Source: Bradyrhizobium canariense
GTDB lineage: Bacteria > Pseudomonadota > Alphaproteobacteria > Rhizobiales > Xanthobacteraceae
Direction: 5' to 3'
Assembly (NCBI RefSeq): GCF_019402665.1
Contig: NZ_VSST01000037.1
Span: 124,001 to 188,000 of the forward strand
DNA: 64,000 nucleotides
Under the pieces are notes generated by a model. It searched no databases. It had not been told where the DNA came from and was given only the letters and a program-made list of their open reading frames with translations. The position numbers were made by a program, and so were the translations under genes. Numbering within the stretch: the stretch's first letter is position 1; the number at the start of each line of letters is the position of its first letter. This document shows, in pieces, positions 62,392 through 64,000 of the stretch.

Positions 62392-63238
62392 TCCGGGACG
62401 AGATCCAAGGCTGACACCGTCGCGAGGCGACCTCGCCGCGAAGTATCTCGAAGGCACGGTGCAGGCGGATCGCTTCGTCACGGGCGAGGAATTCGAGATG
62501 ATCGAGGCGATCGCGCCCGTGCGCGAGCAGCCGTCGCCGAACGCGATGCTGATGACGCAAGCGTTGCGCGGCGAGCGCGTCACGGTCTACGATCGCAACG
62601 GCGAAGGCTGGGCATGGGGTCAGCTTTCCGGTGACGGCTATGTCGGCTGGCTGCCGGACGCAGCGCTCATGAAGCCTGCGGCCGCGCCGACCCACATAGT
62701 CAGGGCTTTACGAACCTTTGCCTTCCCCGGCCCCTCGATCAAGCTGCCGCCGGCGGACACGCTGGTGATGGGATCGAAGATCGCGGTTGCACGCGAGGAC
62801 GGCAGCTTCGCCGTGACGGGCGACCGACAATATCTGCCCAAGGCCCATCTCGCCCCGCTTGGCCATCGCGAGCCGGATTTCGCCGCAGTCGCCGAGCGTT
62901 TCGTCGGCACGCCCTATCTCTGGGGTGGCAAGAGCAGCCTCGGCGTCGATTGCTCCGGCCTCGTCCAGATCTCGCTGACATCAGCGGGCATCGGCTGCCC
63001 GCGCGACAGCGACATGCAGCAGGCCGGCCTCGGCCGCGCGCTGGAGCCGCATGAGCGGAGCAGCTTGCTGCGCGGCGATCTCATTTTCTGGAAGGGTCAT
63101 GTCGCCATCGTCCGCGACGCCGACACTATGGTCCACGCCAATGCGCATCACATGGCAACGGCGATCGAGCCGATCGAGCCGGCCATCGCAAGGATCAAGC
63201 AAGCCGGCAGCGAGGTCACCGCGATCAAGCGGCTCTGA
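62384..63238 (+). CDS. NlpC/P60-family peptidoglycan hydrolase with SH3 domains
   Basis: Cysteine peptidase of 284 residues cleaving cell-wall peptides. An SH3b-like region (about 45-150; ERVTVYDRNGEGWAWGQLSGDGYVGWLP) is followed by the NlpC/P60 domain with catalytic cysteine in GVDCSGLV (about residue 190) and histidine in GHVAIV (about residue 240). No signal peptide is visible, which suggests it works on muropeptides in the cytosol, in line with its coupling to an aminopeptidase. Confidence 0.85.
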   Translation: MRDPGRDPRLTPSRGDLAAKYLEGTVQADRFVTGEEFEMIEAIAPVREQPSPNAMLMTQALRGERVTVYDRNGEGWAWGQLSGDGYVGWLPDAALMKPAAAPTHIVRALRTFAFPGPSIKLPPADTLVMGSKIAVAREDGSFAVTGDRQYLPKAHLAPLGHREPDFAAVAERFVGTPYLWGGKSSLGVDCSGLVQISLTSAGIGCPRDSDMQQAGLGRALEPHERSSLLRGDLIFWKGHVAIVRDADTMVHANAHHMATAIEPIEPAIARIKQAGSEVTAIKRL

Positions 63239-63244
63239 CGGACG

Positions 63245-64000
63245 CTAAGTCGCCGCAGACCCATTCCCCGCCGTCTCCAGCCGGAACGCCGCCGCAAACA
63301 GCGCGCGCGTGTAATCCGTCTTCGGGTTCTTGAAGAGCTCGGCGGCCTGGCCTTCCTCGACCACCTTGCCGCCGCGCATCACGATCAGATGGCTGGCGAG
63401 CGAGGCGACGACGCGCAGATCGTGCGAGATGAACATGTAGGTGAGATCGCGCCGGCGCTGCAATTCACGTAGCAGATCGACCATTTGCGCCTGAATCAGC
63501 ATGTCGAGCGCACTGGTCGGCTCGTCCAGCACGACGAAATCCGGCTCCAGCACCACCGCCCGGGCGATGCTGATGCGCTGGCGCTGGCCGCCGGAGAATT
63601 CATGCGGATAACGGTGGCGGGTATCCGGCTTCAGTCCGACGTCCTCGAGCGCCTTGACGACGCGCTCCTCACGCTCGCCGCGCGAGAGCTGCGGCTGATG
63701 CACGGTGAGGCCTTCGGCGACGATGTCGACGACCGACATGCGCGGGCTGAGCGAGCCGAACGGATCCTGGAACACGATCTGCATGTCGCGCCGGAACGGC
63801 CGCATCTCCTTGAAGCGCAGGCCCTGGATATCCTTTCCCAGGAACACAATGCGTCCGTTCGACGAGATCAGCCGCAGCAATGCGAGCCCCAGCGTGGTCT
63901 TGCCCGAGCCGGACTCGCCGACGACGCCAAGCGTCTCGCCCTTGCGCACGGCGATGCTGACACCGTCGACCGCCTTGATGTGACCGACCGTCTTGCGCAT
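63245..64000 (-). CDS. Peptide-type ABC transporter ATPase (YejF-like), 5' part outside the window
   Basis: At least 251 residues are visible, forming one complete ATPase: Walker A GESGSGKTT, Q-loop IVFQDPFGSLSPRM, signature FSGGQRQR, Walker B VVLDEPTSALD, H-loop ISHDLRVV, then the GQAAELFKNPKTDYTRALFAAAF tail typical of oligopeptide ATPases. The wording RKTVGHIKAVDGVS at the edge is the junction before the second domain of YejF-type double ATPases, so the gene almost surely continues beyond 64000 and the methionine there is internal. Confidence 0.85.
   Translation of the reverse strand: MRKTVGHIKAVDGVSIAVRKGETLGVVGESGSGKTTLGLALLRLISSNGRIVFLGKDIQGLRFKEMRPFRRDMQIVFQDPFGSLSPRMSVVDIVAEGLTVHQPQLSRGEREERVVKALEDVGLKPDTRHRYPHEFSGGQRQRISIARAVVLEPDFVVLDEPTSALDMLIQAQMVDLLRELQRRRDLTYMFISHDLRVVASLASHLIVMRGGKVVEEGQAAELFKNPKTDYTRALFAAAFRLETAGNGSAAT

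Overview
The window comes from a GC-rich alphaproteobacterial chromosome and most resembles Bradyrhizobium or a close relative. The grounds are strong G/C third-position codon bias with long antisense shadow frames, several families of palindromic intergenic repeats typical of that group, rhizobial gene pairs (patatin + 3-hydroxybutyrate dehydrogenase, CysD + fused CysNC), CtrA-type sites around a Tad pilus locus, and an RpoN-type promoter in front of urea uptake. This is inference from gene content; no rRNA, tRNA, CRISPR, IS or phage gene is visible.

Layout. 1-3.1 kb: polysaccharide flippase, a RelE/ParE-type toxin-antitoxin pair and a TauE/SafE exporter. 3.1-5.8 kb: 3-hydroxybutyrate dehydrogenase, patatin-like lipase and a CAP-domain lipoprotein. 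5.8-17.4 kb: a complete assimilatory sulfate island. A minus-strand run (cysG, DUF2849, cysI, DUF934, cysH, sbp, cysT, cysW, cysA) covers uptake, APS reduction, sulfite reduction and siroheme synthesis. It diverges from plus-strand cysD-cysNC, which activate sulfate. 17.4-30.5 kb: ordinary chromosomal genes: malate synthase G, a 51-residue membrane protein, a chemoreceptor, DUF2865, an L,D-transpeptidase, an AI-2E-family permease, YqjD/YqjE-like genes, OpgC, a TetR regulator and an HWE-type sensor kinase.

30.5-42.8 kb: one long minus-strand unit for urea uptake and hydrolysis, urtABCDE-ureD-ureA-ureB-(HD hydrolase)-ureC-(ABM protein)-ureE-ureF-ureG. It is preceded by an exact -24/-12 RpoN promoter, so nitrogen control is the likely regime. 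Two palindromic repeat elements and a perfect 17-bp-arm palindrome lie between its genes.

43-45.6 kb: a cold/RNA module of RhlE-type helicase, IF-1 and cold-shock protein. 45.6-58.7 kb: a Tad/Flp pilus locus (two TadE-like pseudopilins, a secretin-N-domain protein, flp, a candidate new small membrane ORF, cpaA-cpaB-cpaC-cpaD-cpaE-cpaF-tadB-tadC, tadD), interrupted by a sterol-desaturase-family gene. 58.8-64 kb: a metallophosphoesterase, a small coiled-coil membrane protein, an M17 aminopeptidase overlapping an NlpC/P60 hydrolase, and a truncated peptide-type ABC ATPase at the right edge.

I did not find a wholly new defence or mobile system. The parts most worth following up are the fixed-size nested palindromes with variable interiors, the extra enzymes embedded in the urease operon, the mirrored cysG/cysD promoter region, the CtrA-like sites of the Tad locus, the hairpin leader of malate synthase, and the unannotated small membrane proteins.
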